Assembly (NCBI RefSeq): GCF_002994745.2
Contig: NC_037091.1
Span: forward strand, 27,906,289-27,970,288
Direction of reading: 5' to 3'
Length of the DNA: 64,000 nucleotides
Origin: Rosa chinensis
Taxonomy: Eukaryota > Streptophyta > Magnoliopsida > Rosales > Rosaceae
Below the pieces are notes generated by a model. It worked only from the letters and a program-made list of their open reading frames with translations, made no database searches and had not been told where the DNA came from. This document shows, piece after piece, positions 22,471 through 35,541 of the stretch; the stretch's first letter is position 1, and each line of letters opens with the position of its first letter. The translations under genes were made by a program, and so were the position numbers.

Positions 22471-23182
22471 ATTTTTGGCGCCGTTGCCGGGGATTGAAAA
22501 ATCACTTGTTAAATTGCGAATATTTGTTGTATATATTTTGTTCGAAACATAGATTAATTAATTTACTTAGGTTGTTTTTTATATTGTTGAATACGAGTTT
22601 TAAGTGTAAGTTGTAAATTGAATGGAATAGGTGAAGTCGCGTTTGTTAATATTGGCCTAAACCCCTTATTGGTACCTAGTTCAGGTCCCTTAAGGTTGAG
22701 GGCGGCCTTTATTAACACTTGTTGAACTGTCTTCACACTTAGGACCTTTTTCATCTTAGTAAGTATAGCCTATGTGGAATGGTGTCTAGGAAGGGGACAA
22801 CGTTCATGACGGGTTTTTGAATTCAGAAGTGCTTACAAATGGGTCTAAACCACATTGTGGGAGTAGCTCATGCCAAAATGGATTCTACCTCTCGTGGTCG
22901 CCCTCCCCTACCTGGCCATTTCAGTAAGGTTGCCCAAAGGATGTAGGAGGGACTTAATGTCTTGACGATTATACTTGGGCCGCACGTCCACTTGATTTAC
23001 CGCTTGGAATTTAATTTGATATCAATGATATTTGTAACAAACGAAAATGTTGTGATTCACTAAGGTATATTGGATTAAACATAGTCTTGAAAAGGGTAGT
23101 TGTTTCAGTCCCATTGCACATCGAGACTCCCTGTTCCCGTACCTAAGTGTTGAAAATAATTGTAAAGAATAAAAATTTTTGT

Positions 23183-23224
<42 letters not shown>

Positions 23225-25288
23225 GAATAGTGAATAGTGACGTTTTTGTATAAATCATTAATTTGTATTTCTTTTATTGTATAGTCACTAACTTTATTTA
23301 GTGGAGGTCCGTCTGGCTGAAAGACGTTAAATTCAAGCGCTGCTTGGGAGGCAACCCAATTCAGAAGTCGTTGTGAAGGAGTCTACACACGCAGATTTGA
23401 TTTCTCCTTCCCTATTTCTCTCTCTTTTCATCTTTCTTTTTGAATTTAGTAGCTCTTTTCGTAAATTCCATCCCTATATGCTTAATTGTTTCATTGCATG
23501 CTTATGATTGATTACATTGAGGACAATGCAATATTTAAGTGTGGGGGAAGGGATTTATACTTTTGTTTTGAGTCATATATATTGAAAAATACAAAAAAAT
23601 TGAAAAATGTCAAAAATTTAAAAATTTTCGTTGCTTTTGTTTTTGTTTTGAGTCTTAGGATGCCCTTTCAACTGTCTAGGATGATTCTATATCTCTGAAA
23701 TCATGACTAAAAGAGGATCACAAAATTGAGATGACTTAAATATGGTATTCTTTGGTTAATTGAGATATATGAAAAATATGTGCCTTGTAGTGGATATGGA
23801 TTTAGTGACTTTGGTACAGAAAATATGAGCATGTTAAGATGAGTTTTGATTCATAAAAGCCCATGTGAGATATTTGAACCCATGTCCCTTTTTCTTGGAG
23901 TGAAATGAAAAATATATTCTTATTTTCTTGGCGATGTTTTGATGATCTCATTATTCTTTCATTTGATTGATTACTTGCCATAGATTAAGTTTGATGGACT
24001 AGAGAATGCTAGAATTCACTCTTGTACTTGTTGAAACGTTATATCAATACATGGCCCTGATTCTGGAAAGGATAGAGGCACCCTAGGAATTACCACCATT
24101 GCCATATGAACCTGTGTCCCTAATTGTGCCCGTCGTGGGACTCCCCTAGATAAGCCCCTTTGAGCCTACATTAAGCCTTTTCATTCATCACCCTTAAAAC
24201 CCTTAACCATGAAGCTTAGTATAGTTACAATCCTACCCTCTGTTCTAAAAACTTGGTAGAGCTATCTTTCGAGACTTACTACATGGGTTTGGTGCTAAGG
24301 ATGAAAATTGAGAAGAGGTTAAAGTTCAAGTGTGGGGGTAGACTTGTCCATAAAGAAAAAAAAAAATATGTGAAAGCCGTGAAAAATGAAAAGAAGAGAA
24401 AAAATGTACGGCTAGAAAAGAAAAGAAAGAAATATTTATGGATTTTAGTCCCCCATACTTAGTGATTTTGGAGTTTACTTTGAAATGAAGGCCTATTAAA
24501 GAAAAATTTGACCTTTGTCCATTCACTGTAGTTCAGGGGAAGTTTACAATGAAGATTGGGCCCAACATGAAGACACTAGGCCCCTTTTATGTTACCTCTA
24601 GGGGAAGTGACGTTTTTGCAATGCATTGGTGGATTTCTTGTGGTCTCTACATTTACATGTGCTCTGCTAGGTTTTTAGGACACTTTGATAAATCCTTACC
24701 CTTCATTTCTTAAAACCTTGAGCCTTAACCCATTACAACCCTTGAAAAGACCTTCTTGATCCTTAAGATGGGACAGCCCTTGATGTGGAGATGAGTTACA
24801 AGAGTTGAACCTATGGCTTGGGTCCATCTGTGCAAGTAGTTGGTAACCTTCATGAGATCTTTAAAGAAAATTATACATGTGCTTTCGTTTCTTACATTAT
24901 GTGATATACTTGCTATCTTTCACATATACTTGAGTGTATAAGCTTTTAAGCATTGCCATGATCTGAGAGAAGAAAGAGTGGATATACCTTGTGAGGATTT
25001 GAATCATACTTGTTTGAAACGTGCTTAACAGAAACCATCACCATTGTTACAACCAAGTCCTACTTGTGTATATGTAAATTATGTGTTTTAATTAACTCTC
25101 GAATGCCTAAACATTGATTCTTGGTGAAGTGCTAATCTTGGTATTGTGAAAGTAAGAGATTGCTGAGACAAATAGTTGAAGGGCAATGGAGTCTGTTATG
25201 TGTCAAGTCTTTAATTTTTGTTGAGTCGTAGTCGTGTCTGTGTTGTGATTTTGCTAAGGGACTAGCAAAAGCTAAGTGTGGGGGAATT
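22471..25288 (+). other. Internal region 1 of element B (no gag, no pol)
   Basis: The PBS for tRNA-Asp lies at 22476-22494. The leader spans to ~23308 and includes an uninterrupted A36 tract (23187-23222) followed by gtgaatagtgaatagtgacg. The post-ORF hairpins follow directly (23310-23326 and 23344-23359), as if leader and 3' region had been joined where gag and pol once were. The 3' region carries AAGTGTGGGGG three times (23537, 24328, and the true polypurine tract at 25274-25288) and the TTTTGCTA hairpin (25249-25270). Confidence 0.9.
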
Positions 25289-27610
25289 TGATAGGAGCAT
25301 TTTAATGCGACGTTTTACTTGCTTTTCCCTGCATTTTCTGCGTTATTTCCTTAATAAAACCCTGTTTAGGAAAGTTTCCATTCTTTGATTGGGAAAGTTC
25401 CTATTTGTAGAAAGTTTCTATTTTTGTAGTTTTTATTTATCATTTTTAGTAAGTTTCCATTTTTAGTAGTTTCTATTTTTCAGTTTTAGAAAGTTTCCCA
25501 CTTTTCATTTTAGGAAAGTTTCTATTTTTCTTACTAGTTTCTATTTTCAGGTCCTTGTCACAAATGAGCTGAAACGAGCTCACAAATGGAGAGAGAAGCT
25601 AGCCAACGTTGGAGGGAGACAAGATGAAGTACAAAGGGAAGCACAAATGAGCAGAAATGAAGAAAAGAAGTTTTCCTGGTCCAACCAGGAAACCCTGTCC
25701 AGAAAAGGAAAGCTTGCCAAAACAAGACTCTTGAGCCAACCATGAATGGAGATCGAATTAATGAAGTGACATGGCATGAGAGAAGCTTCTTGAAGACTCT
25801 AGATGATGACATGGCATAAAGGTGGCACATGGAGGCCCAAGAACTCTCAAGAATGAAGTGGATTTTCGGCAAATGGATCAAAGGCCCATTAAGCCCATGC
25901 AAGTAGGGTTTATGACGCATGAATAAACCCTAGGGGAGAATTTGCCGTCCAAAGCAAGAGAGAAACAAGGAAGTTGGCGTTAAAAATCAGAAAATAAGAA
26001 GAGATTTTCTAGGGAGATTTTCTAGGGCTATTTTTATGGAAAGAAAATACTTGGAGATAAACCCTAGAGATATTATTGCCGTGGAATTCCAAGAGGAAAA
26101 GAAGGAATTGCCGTGAATTAAAGAAGAAACCCTAGAGAATTCGGCAAGGAGAGATTCAAGGGAGAAATAAAAGGAAAGAGAAAAAGGTGGAGACCAAGAA
26201 AAGCTCAAAAGAAGTCTAGATACATTCCTATATTCCCTAAAGGAATTTTGGCCGAATTTAAAGTATAAAATCAGAATATTATCAAGGGAATTTCGGCCAA
26301 GATTGTTAGGGAATTAAATGGAATTTTGTGATTGGTTGAACCACCTCATAGGGCTTATTTGGCAAGATATTATTGGAGGAAATTATGTGGAATTTTCAGA
26401 TTAATTCCATAAGGTTTACACGGCTTGGAGAGCAAGTTGGCCGTCCCCTATATAACCTCCCCTCTTCTCAACGTTTTGGAGTTCCAAGTTCCATTCTTTA
26501 CGTTTACACTTTGAGAAAATAATTCAGAAAACTCTTTAGACTAGCCGTGCTCCTCTCCATCCTCTAGGGCAACCACGAAGTGCAAGCAAGGCCAAGGAAG
26601 AAGAAGACAAGCCGTGCACACCATCCACCCTCCACCTTGAAGATTGCTTTCGAAATTCAAGAGACCACATCATCACTTCATTCATCTCATCTTCATCACG
26701 GTGTAATCCGATTCTCCTTGTACCTTTGCTTTGTATTTTCGTTGGTTTTGCCTTAGTTGACACATATGTATGAACAAGTATTGTTTTCTGAAATTTTATG
26801 ATGAATTGTTAATTTTCAGATTCATATATTGCGATTTATGGTTGCTTTTGTGTGAGTGTTTGATTAAATTTGCATGATAGATAACTTTTGTATTTTAATC
26901 TTATGTGGTTGCAAACACTTAGGGTTTTGATATAATTGGTGCTACGAATTTAAGAACATGAATCAACTTTTTGGTTTTGTGTTCTTGGATCGATAAGTAG
27001 TAAAGGTTTTGTACAAAAACCGAATTTAATCAAAGAAGATTGCAATTAGGTGGACTTTTTCATACTAAGTTGCACATTTGAGTTGATAGCCTTTCTAGGT
27101 GCTTAATGCGTTAAACATGACATGATTGACTAGCTTTCTAGGGTTTGATTGCATGTTTGATAGGATTAATCTAGGTGCTTTCGCTTAGGTTAATTAGCAT
27201 TGAAAGTAAAATATGGGAAATTGTTTGCTTTTGAACGTTTCACATGATCAACTCCTCTTGCATGACTATGATGAACAATGATGAACTTGAATCAATTTTA
27301 ATCATGAGTTTCGACTTTGATCTTTGTTCTTACATTCCATTTATATTTTTATGTTTTTGCGTTTTTAATTATTTAGTTAGCTTTTATTTTCGAAAATAGA
27401 AAACCAAAATCAAAAATCCCCCCTTTTTCGTAAATATGTATATATTTTGTTTTATTTTTGTAAATATTATACTTTGTTTTAATTTTAATTGTTTAATTGT
27501 TTGACAATGACAGGTGTACCCTCAATCCCCGGAATAGAACGATCCCTACTTACTTTATACTACTAATGACATTTCAGGGTTAAATTGGTCGCTCAACAAA
27601 AGCGACATCA
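25289..27610 (+). repeat. LTR 2 (central) of element B
   Basis: 2322 bp, same length and as far as compared the same sequence as LTR 1. The TATA box is at 26448-26455. It acts as 3' LTR of the first unit and 5' LTR of the second, and has no target duplication of its own. Confidence 0.93.
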
Positions 27611-28322
27611 ATTTTTGGCGCCGTTGCCGGGGATTGAAAAATCACTTGTTAAATTGCGAATATTTGTTGTATATATTTTGTTCGAAACATAGATTAATTA
27701 ATTTACTTAGGTTGTTTTTTATATTGTTGAATACGAGTTTTAAGTGTAAGTTGTAAATTGAATGGAATAGGTGAAGTCGCGTTTGTTAATATTGGCCTAA
27801 ACCCCTTATTGGTACCTAGTTCAGGTCCCTTAAGGTTGAGGGCGGCCTTTATTAACACTTGTTGAACTGTCTTCACACTTAGGACCTTTTTCATCTTAGT
27901 AAGTATAGCCTATGTGGAATGGTGTCTAGGAAGGGGACAACGTTCATGACGGGTTTTTGAATTCAGAAGTGCTTACAAATGGGTCTAAACCACATTGTGG
28001 GAGTAGCTCATGCCAAAATGGATTCTACCTCTCGTGGTCGCCCTCCCCTACCTGGCCATTTCAGTAAGGTTGCCCAAAGGATGTAGGAGGGACTTAATGT
28101 CTTGACGATTATACTTGGGCCGCACGTCCACTTGATTTACCGCTTGGAATTTAATTTGATATCAATGATATTTGTAACAAACGAAAATGTTGTGATTCAC
28201 TAAGGTATATTGGATTAAACATAGTCTTGAAAAGGGTAGTTGTTTCAGTCCCATTGCACATCGAGACTCCCTGTTCCCGTACCTAAGTGTTGAAAATAAT
28301 TGTAAAGAATAAAAATTTTTGT

Positions 28323-28362
<40 letters not shown>

Positions 28363-30425
28363 GAATAGTGAATAGTGACGTTTTTTGTATAAATCATTAA
28401 TTTGTATTTCTTTTATTGTATAGTCACTAACTTTATTTAGTGGAGGTCCGTCTGGCTGAAAGACGTTAAATTCAAGCGCTGCTTGGGAGGCAACCCAATT
28501 CAGAAGTCGTTGTGAAGGAGTCTACACACGCAGATTTGATTTCTCCTTCCCTATTTCTCTCTCTTTTCATCTTTCTTTTTGAATTTAGTAGCTCTTTTCG
28601 TAAATTCCATCCCTATATGCTTAATTGTTTCATTGCATGCTTATGATTGATTACATTGAGGACAATGCAATATTTAAGTGTGGGGGAAGGGATTTATACT
28701 TTTGTTTTGAGTCATATATATTGAAAAATACAAAAAAATTGAAAAATGTCAAAAATTTAAAAATTTTCGTTGCTTTTGTTTTTGTTTTGAGTCTTAGGAT
28801 GCCCTTTCAACTGTCTAGGATGATTCTATATCTCTGAAATCATGACTAAAAGAGGATCACAAAATTGAGATGACTTAAATATGGTATTCTTTGGTTAATT
28901 GAGATATATGAAAAATATGTGCCTTGTAGTGGATATGGATTTAGTGACTTTGGTACAGAAAATATGAGCATGTTAAGATGAGTTTTGATTCATAAAAGCC
29001 CATGTGAGATATTTGAACCCATGTCCCTTTTTCTTGGAGTGAAATGAAAAATATATTCTTATTTTCTTGGCGATGTTTTGATGATCTCATTATTCTTTCA
29101 TTTGATTGATTACTTGCCATAGATTAAGTTTGATGGACTAGAGAATGCTAGAATTCACTCTTGTACTTGTTGAAACGTTATATCAATACATGGCCCTGAT
29201 TCTGGAAAGGATAGAGGCACCCTAGGAATTACCACCATTGCCATATGAACCTGTGTCCCTAATTGTGCCCGTCGTGGGACTCCCCTAGATAAGCCCCTTT
29301 GAGCCTACATTAAGCCTTTTCATTCATCACCCTTAAAACCCTTAACCATGAAGCTTAGTATAGTTACAATCCTACCCTCTGTTCTAAAAACTTGGTAGAG
29401 CTATCTTTCGAGACTTACTACATGGGTTTGGTGCTAAGGATGAAAATTGAGAAGAGGTTAAAGTTCAAGTGTGGGGGTAGACTTGTCCATAAAGAAAAAA
29501 AAAATATGTGAAAGCCGTGAAAAATGAAAAGAAGAGAAAAAATGTACGGCTAGAAAAGAAAAGAAAGAAATATTTATGGATTTTAGTCCCCCATACTTAG
29601 TGATTTTGGAGTTTACTTTGAAATGAAGGCCTATTAAAGAAAATTTGACCTTTGTCCATTCACTGTAGTTCAGGGGAAGTTTACAATGAAGATTGGGCCC
29701 AACATGAAGACACTAGGCCCCTTTTATGTTACCTCTAGGGGAAGTGACGTTTTTGCAATGCATTGGTGGATTTCTTGTGGTCTCTACATTTACATGTGCT
29801 CTGCTAGGTTTTTAGGACACTTTGATAAATCCTTACCCTTCATTTCTTAAAACCTTGAGCCTTAACCCATTACAACCCTTGAAAAGACCTTCTTGATCCT
29901 TAAGATGGGACAGCCCTTGATGTGGAGATGAGTTACAAGAGTTGAACCTATGGCTTGGGTCCATCTGTGCAAGTAGTTGGTAACCTTCATGAGATCTTTA
30001 AAGAAAATTATACATGTGCTTTCGTTTCTTACATTATGTGATATACTTGCTATCTTTCACATATACTTGAGTGTATAAGCTTTTAAGCATTGCCATGATC
30101 TGAGAGAAGAAAGAGTGGATATACCTTGTGAGGATTTGAATCATACTTGTTTGAAACGTGCTTAACAGAAACCATCACCATTGTTACAACCAAGTCCTAC
30201 TTGTGTATATGTAAATTATGTGTTTTAATTAACTCTCGAATGCCTAAACATTGATTCTTGGTGAAGTGCTAATCTTGGTATTGTGAAAGTAAGAGATTGC
30301 TGAGACAAATAGTTGAAGGGCAATGGAGTCTGTTATGTGTCAAGTCTTTAATTTTTGTTGAGTCGTAGTCGTGTCTGTGTTGTGATTTTGCTAAGGGACT
30401 AGCAAAAGCTAAGTGTGGGGGAATT
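27611..30425 (+). other. Internal region 2 of element B
   Basis: A second copy of 22471-25288, with PBS at 27616-27634, hairpins at 28449-28465 and 28483-28498, and TTTTGCTA hairpin at 30386-30407. Differences seen: the A-tract is 34 instead of 36, one extra T near 28386, and one fewer A near 29500 and near 29640. Confidence 0.9.
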
Positions 30426-32747
30426 TGATAGGAGCATTTTAATGCGACGTTTTACTTGCTTTTCCCTGCATTTTCTGCGTTATTTCCTTAATAAAACCCT
30501 GTTTAGGAAAGTTTCCATTCTTTGATTGGGAAAGTTCCTATTTGTAGAAAGTTTCTATTTTTGTAGTTTTTATTTATCATTTTTAGTAAGTTTCCATTTT
30601 TAGTAGTTTCTATTTTTCAGTTTTAGAAAGTTTCCCACTTTTCATTTTAGGAAAGTTTCTATTTTTCTTACTAGTTTCTATTTTCAGGTCCTTGTCACAA
30701 ATGAGCTGAAACGAGCTCACAAATGGAGAGAGAAGCTAGCCAACGTTGGAGGGAGACAAGATGAAGTACAAAGGGAAGCACAAATGAGCAGAAATGAAGA
30801 AAAGAAGTTTTCCTGGTCCAACCAGGAAACCCTGTCCAGAAAAGGAAAGCTTGCCAAAACAAGACTCTTGAGCCAACCATGAATGGAGATCGAATTAATG
30901 AAGTGACATGGCATGAGAGAAGCTTCTTGAAGACTCTAGATGATGACATGGCATAAAGGTGGCACATGGAGGCCCAAGAACTCTCAAGAATGAAGTGGAT
31001 TTTCGGCAAATGGATCAAAGGCCCATTAAGCCCATGCAAGTAGGGTTTATGACGCATGAATAAACCCTAGGGGAGAATTTGCCGTCCAAAGCAAGAGAGA
31101 AACAAGGAAGTTGGCGTTAAAAATCAGAAAATAAGAAGAGATTTTCTAGGGAGATTTTCTAGGGCTATTTTTATGGAAAGAAAATACTTGGAGATAAACC
31201 CTAGAGATATTATTGCCGTGGAATTCCAAGAGGAAAAGAAGGAATTGCCGTGAATTAAAGAAGAAACCCTAGAGAATTCGGCAAGGAGAGATTCAAGGGA
31301 GAAATAAAAGGAAAGAGAAAAAGGTGGAGACCAAGAAAAGCTCAAAAGAAGTCTAGATACATTCCTATATTCCCTAAAGGAATTTTGGCCGAATTTAAAG
31401 TATAAAATCAGAATATTATCAAGGGAATTTCGGCCAAGATTGTTAGGGAATTAAATGGAATTTTGTGATTGGTTGAACCACCTCATAGGGCTTATTTGGC
31501 AAGATATTATTGGAGGAAATTATGTGGAATTTTCAGATTAATTCCATAAGGTTTACACGGCTTGGAGAGCAAGTTGGCCGTCCCCTATATAACCTCCCCT
31601 CTTCTCAACGTTTTGGAGTTCCAAGTTCCATTCTTTACGTTTACACTTTGAGAAAATAATTCAGAAAACTCTTTAGACTAGCCGTGCTCCTCTCCATCCT
31701 CTAGGGCAACCACGAAGTGCAAGCAAGGCCAAGGAAGAAGAAGACAAGCCGTGCACACCATCCACCCTCCACCTTGAAGATTGCTTTCGAAATTCAAGAG
31801 ACCACATCATCACTTCATTCATCTCATCTTCATCACGGTGTAATCCGATTCTCCTTGTACCTTTGCTTTGTATTTTCGTTGGTTTTGCCTTAGTTGACAC
31901 ATATGTATGAACAAGTATTGTTTTCTGAAATTTTATGATGAATTGTTAATTTTCAGATTCATATATTGCGATTTATGGTTGCTTTTGTGTGAGTGTTTGA
32001 TTAAATTTGCATGATAGATAACTTTTGTATTTTAATCTTATGTGGTTGCAAACACTTAGGGTTTTGATATAATTGGTGCTACGAATTTAAGAACATGAAT
32101 CAACTTTTTGGTTTTGTGTTCTTGGATCGATAAGTAGTAAAGGTTTTGTACAAAAACCGAATTTAATCAAAGAAGATTGCAATTAGGTGGACTTTTTCAT
32201 ACTAAGTTGCACATTTGAGTTGATAGCCTTTCTAGGTGCTTAATGCGTTAAACATGACATGATTGACTAGCTTTCTAGGGTTTGATTGCATGTTTGATAG
32301 GATTAATCTAGGTGCTTTCGCTTAGGTTAATTAGCATTGAAAGTAAAATATGGGAAATTGTTTGCTTTTGAACGTTTCACATGATCAACTCCTCTTGCAT
32401 GACTATGATGAACAATGATGAACTTGAATCAATTTTAATCATGAGTTTCGACTTTGATCTTTGTTCTTACATTCCATTTATATTTTTATGTTTTTGCGTT
32501 TTTAATTATTTAGTTAGCTTTTATTTTCGAAAATAGAAAACCAAAATCAAAAATCCCCCCTTTTTCGTAAATATGTATATATTTTGTTTTATTTTTGTAA
32601 ATATTATACTTTGTTTTAATTTTAATTGTTTAATTGTTTGACAATGACAGGTGTACCCTCAATCCCCGGAATAGAACGATCCCTACTTACTTTATACTAC
32701 TAATGACATTTCAGGGTTAAATTGGTCGCTCAACAAAAGCGACATCA
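30426..32747 (+). repeat. LTR 3 of element B
   Basis: 2322 bp, ending GCGACATCA and followed by the AGTAA duplication and then the rest of G. The TATA box is at 31585-31592. Confidence 0.93.
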
Positions 32748-33089
32748 AGTAACTCATGAACATCAATCAACAACTCACACACATCGGCTAAAGGAAACCA
32801 TGCAGCCATGATTCCTTCTAACACTCCAAAACCTTTCCATCTAAAGGAAAACATAAATCACCGTTGTGAAAATGTTCTATTTGCTAACTTAACCATCAAG
32901 AAGCAAATCAAGTCTCATCTAGACAATAAAAGAAGAATACACACGGAATTCTCCTTTAACTACATATTTATGAGTCTCCAGCAACCTCGACCGTCACTCC
33001 CATAATCTATAATGGCAGACAGACTATCACTCTATTGAAATCGTAACCACTCGTCCGACTATGGACGTGATTACCTATTTCCTGCCTTG

Positions 33090-33373
33090 GTCACCATCTG
33101 TGACATGTGGTTTCAGACCCCGTCTGGTCTCAAATCATCATTTAGGTCACCATCTGTGCTCTGTCACCATCTGTGACACATGATCTTCAGACCCCGTCTG
33201 GTCATGAAATCAAACGTCAAGGTCACCATCTGCAACCTGTCACCATCTGTGATATGAAATCTTCTTAGACCCTGTCTGGTCTTAAAGCTAAACGTTAAGT
33301 AAGTCGCAACCGACCTAAAAACGTTACAACATCTAGCTTTGGCTTTCCTAACCCTTGCTCACCATCTGTGACT
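33090..33373 (-). repeat. Short tandem-like repeats within G (CACCATCTGTGAC)
   Basis: About six copies of a CACCATCTGTGAC motif, interspersed with cagac(c)ccgtctggtc phrases, each of which is itself a small inverted repeat (CCAGACGGGGTCTG-type). A weaker counterpart occurs in K near 16010-16070. Confidence 0.7.
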
Positions 33374-35541
33374 CTTGGTACAAGGACCAATACATTTAAA
33401 ATGAGTCACACTTGACTCAAAAATGTAACATCAAGCTCAATACTTTTCAAACAATAGAAAACATCTTTTTCCACAATATTGTTTCCTGAAAAGTCACATT
33501 CAACAATAATATGAACATCATCATGCATATTATTATTCATCACAATCATCCACAAGGATATATATATTTCACATAAATATATATATACGTAGACATTCGC
33601 TCAGGAATGCCTACTAATACCAACTATAGTTTGCAGTTAAATAATTAACGCCAAAACGATAATGGTAATTCTGTTCATAAAGAACCTTATGAGATTACTC
33701 ACCTCGAACTCCTGCTGCGTCTTCAACAAAACACAAAGCCGCCAATTCACAAATAATCGTCCACTATACTTCGTCAAGTACCTATTCACATACGTTTCCA
33801 ATTTAGTGACGATTCACATTTGATTTAAGTTCGAAACCCTCTGTTTTGAACTAAAACCCCAAAGTGGCGCCAATCGAGGCAAAACCACATCCGAGACCTC
33901 CCAAAGTCTCTGGAATACGTCCACGATCGATGTGACCAAGCCACAAGTCGATCGGACGCTCGAATCCACACAGATCGAGTAAATCGATCGGTATGAAACT
34001 GTAAAAATCATAACAATCTCATACGAACTCCAAAATTTGCATATTATATATCGAAACGCTCGTATCAACGACTAGAACATATATAATACCACAAACAGTC
34101 CCTTACATGGCCGGAACACTTCCGAAACGCCGCCACAGGAGGTGGCGCACCGCCGCCGGCCAAAACTCAATATTTCACAAAACTCCCAACATCAAAAAGC
34201 TTCATCTAAGCATGCTTGTGAACTTTCATAACTGGATCGAAGTCAGAAAACAAGCTTAAGGGATCGAAAACTACCTCACAAGCTTTGGATTATTGCTCAA
34301 ACTGAGTTGAACCGATTTCCACGTAAATCGATCAAAACAAACACCATAGATCGATCAGGAAGCCTATTCTGAACTCAACCAAGGAAGCATGAAGCCACGA
34401 AGTCGTAGGAGTTGTGTTTTCCGGCCGGGTCCGAAAACTCTAACTGCACAGCCTTGCAGAGCCGCACACGGCGGATCTCGTCGCTAGAGAACACCACAGG
34501 GACGACCGGACGGAGGAGGCGAACCAGCTGACCAAGTTTCACGGCCAGAGACCGCCGCAGTTCACCGGAAAAGCCGGGTCGGGTCTCCGGGTTCGGGTCG
34601 GGTCAGTCGAAAATCTTTGATACTGAAGGTATCGACCGAGAGAGAAAAGGGAGAGAAAAAAAGAACTTCCGGAAAAGGAAAGTGGAATAATGAAATAATT
34701 TCTGATTTTTCCCTATTTATACTAAAATGGAAACTTCTTCCGATAGCCATAACTTTCTCATACGAACTCCGATTGACGCGTTCCGCATGTCCACGAACTC
34801 GTATCGACGAGCTCTACAACTTTCGTGAAGGAAGTTTTCCGAGAATCCCAACATATAAAAAGTCAAACTTCACACGACCCCCTAAACTGTGAAATTCAAA
34901 TATTTATACGTACGAAAGCCATCCCACTCCACATACAACCTACGAACAAAGTACAATAACAAATATTCGTATAACTGGTCCATTATTAAATACCAAATTT
35001 AAATAACAGAAAACCAGGTCATCACATCATGTATTGAATGTGTTCCTGAGTAGCTAGGTTTATAGATTATGATTGCATGTTCAATAGATTTAATTTAGGT
35101 ACTTTTACTTAGATTAAATATTCAAGGAAAGTAAAATATGAGAAATTGTTTGCTTACTAACTGTTTACAAGGTCAAATTCTTTCTCATGACATAGAAAAT
35201 CAACTATAGGAATTGTAAATTGGATTCATTCATATGAGTGTGGCTACAAGCTTTGTTCCTAACGTTCCATCTTCACTTATATGTGTATTTTATGTTTTTA
35301 TTTTTGTTTCTTTTAATTTTTAATTTCAAAACCTAAAATCCCCCATTTACGATTTCAAGTGTATTCTTTTATTCTTTGCTTTATTTTTGTAAATAATACC
35401 TTATTCATACTTTAATTCTTTGTTTGTTTAGCAATTACAGGTGTACCCTCAATTCCCGGCTTGAACGATCCCTATTAATTCTATACTAACTATGACATTT
35501 TTCAAGGTTAAATTGCGTGCTACTTTTAGCATCTCATATCT

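Larger units (their letters stand above)
20149..32747 (+). mobile_element. Element B: tandem three-LTR, two-internal, coding-less retrotransposon
   Basis: Three 2322-bp LTRs (20149-22470, 25289-27610, 30426-32747) alternate with two internal regions (22471-25288, 27611-30425). The whole array is flanked by one duplication, AGTAA (20144-20148, 32748-32752). Repeat periods are 5140 and 5137 bp; the differences I can see between copies are homopolymer lengths. Neither internal region contains gag or pol; each has PBS, leader, post-ORF hairpins, 3' non-coding region and polypurine tract. The LTRs are close to those of element C, so B is a non-autonomous derivative of the C family that later gained a unit by LTR-LTR recombination. 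Confidence 0.93.
19761..35026 (-). mobile_element. Solo LTR G (J/G/K family), split by element B
   Basis: G occupies 19761-20148 and 32753-35026, about 2.66 kb net. On the plus strand it begins TGTCACGCCCC and ends CATCACA, with target duplication TCATG (19756-19760, 35027-35031). It is the reverse complement of the K/J type, which ends GGGGCGTGACA. No coding sequence is recognised. The GC-rich part near 34120-34160 and 34430-34620 is part of the LTR and not a host exon as far as I can tell. Confidence 0.82.
18116..35536 (+). mobile_element. Solo LTR H, split by G and B
   Basis: H occupies 18116-19760 and 35032-35536, about 2.15 kb net. It starts TGATAGGAGCATTTC and ends AGCATCTCA, with target duplication TATCT. 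It has a TATA box (19111-19118) and the shared terminal block (gtgtaccctcaattcccgg, cgatcccta). Its 3' end forms the hairpin TGCTA-CTTT-TAGCA (35518-35531). No PBS or internal sequence is present. U3 contains repeated phrases of the type aactaggaaa and ggagtctt (about 18310-18610). Confidence 0.88.

Noticed and set aside
34377..34620. Possible host gene sequence in a GC-rich stretch
   Set aside because: It is within LTR G, antisense to the corresponding GC-rich part of J, and the target duplication TCATG shows it moved with the element.
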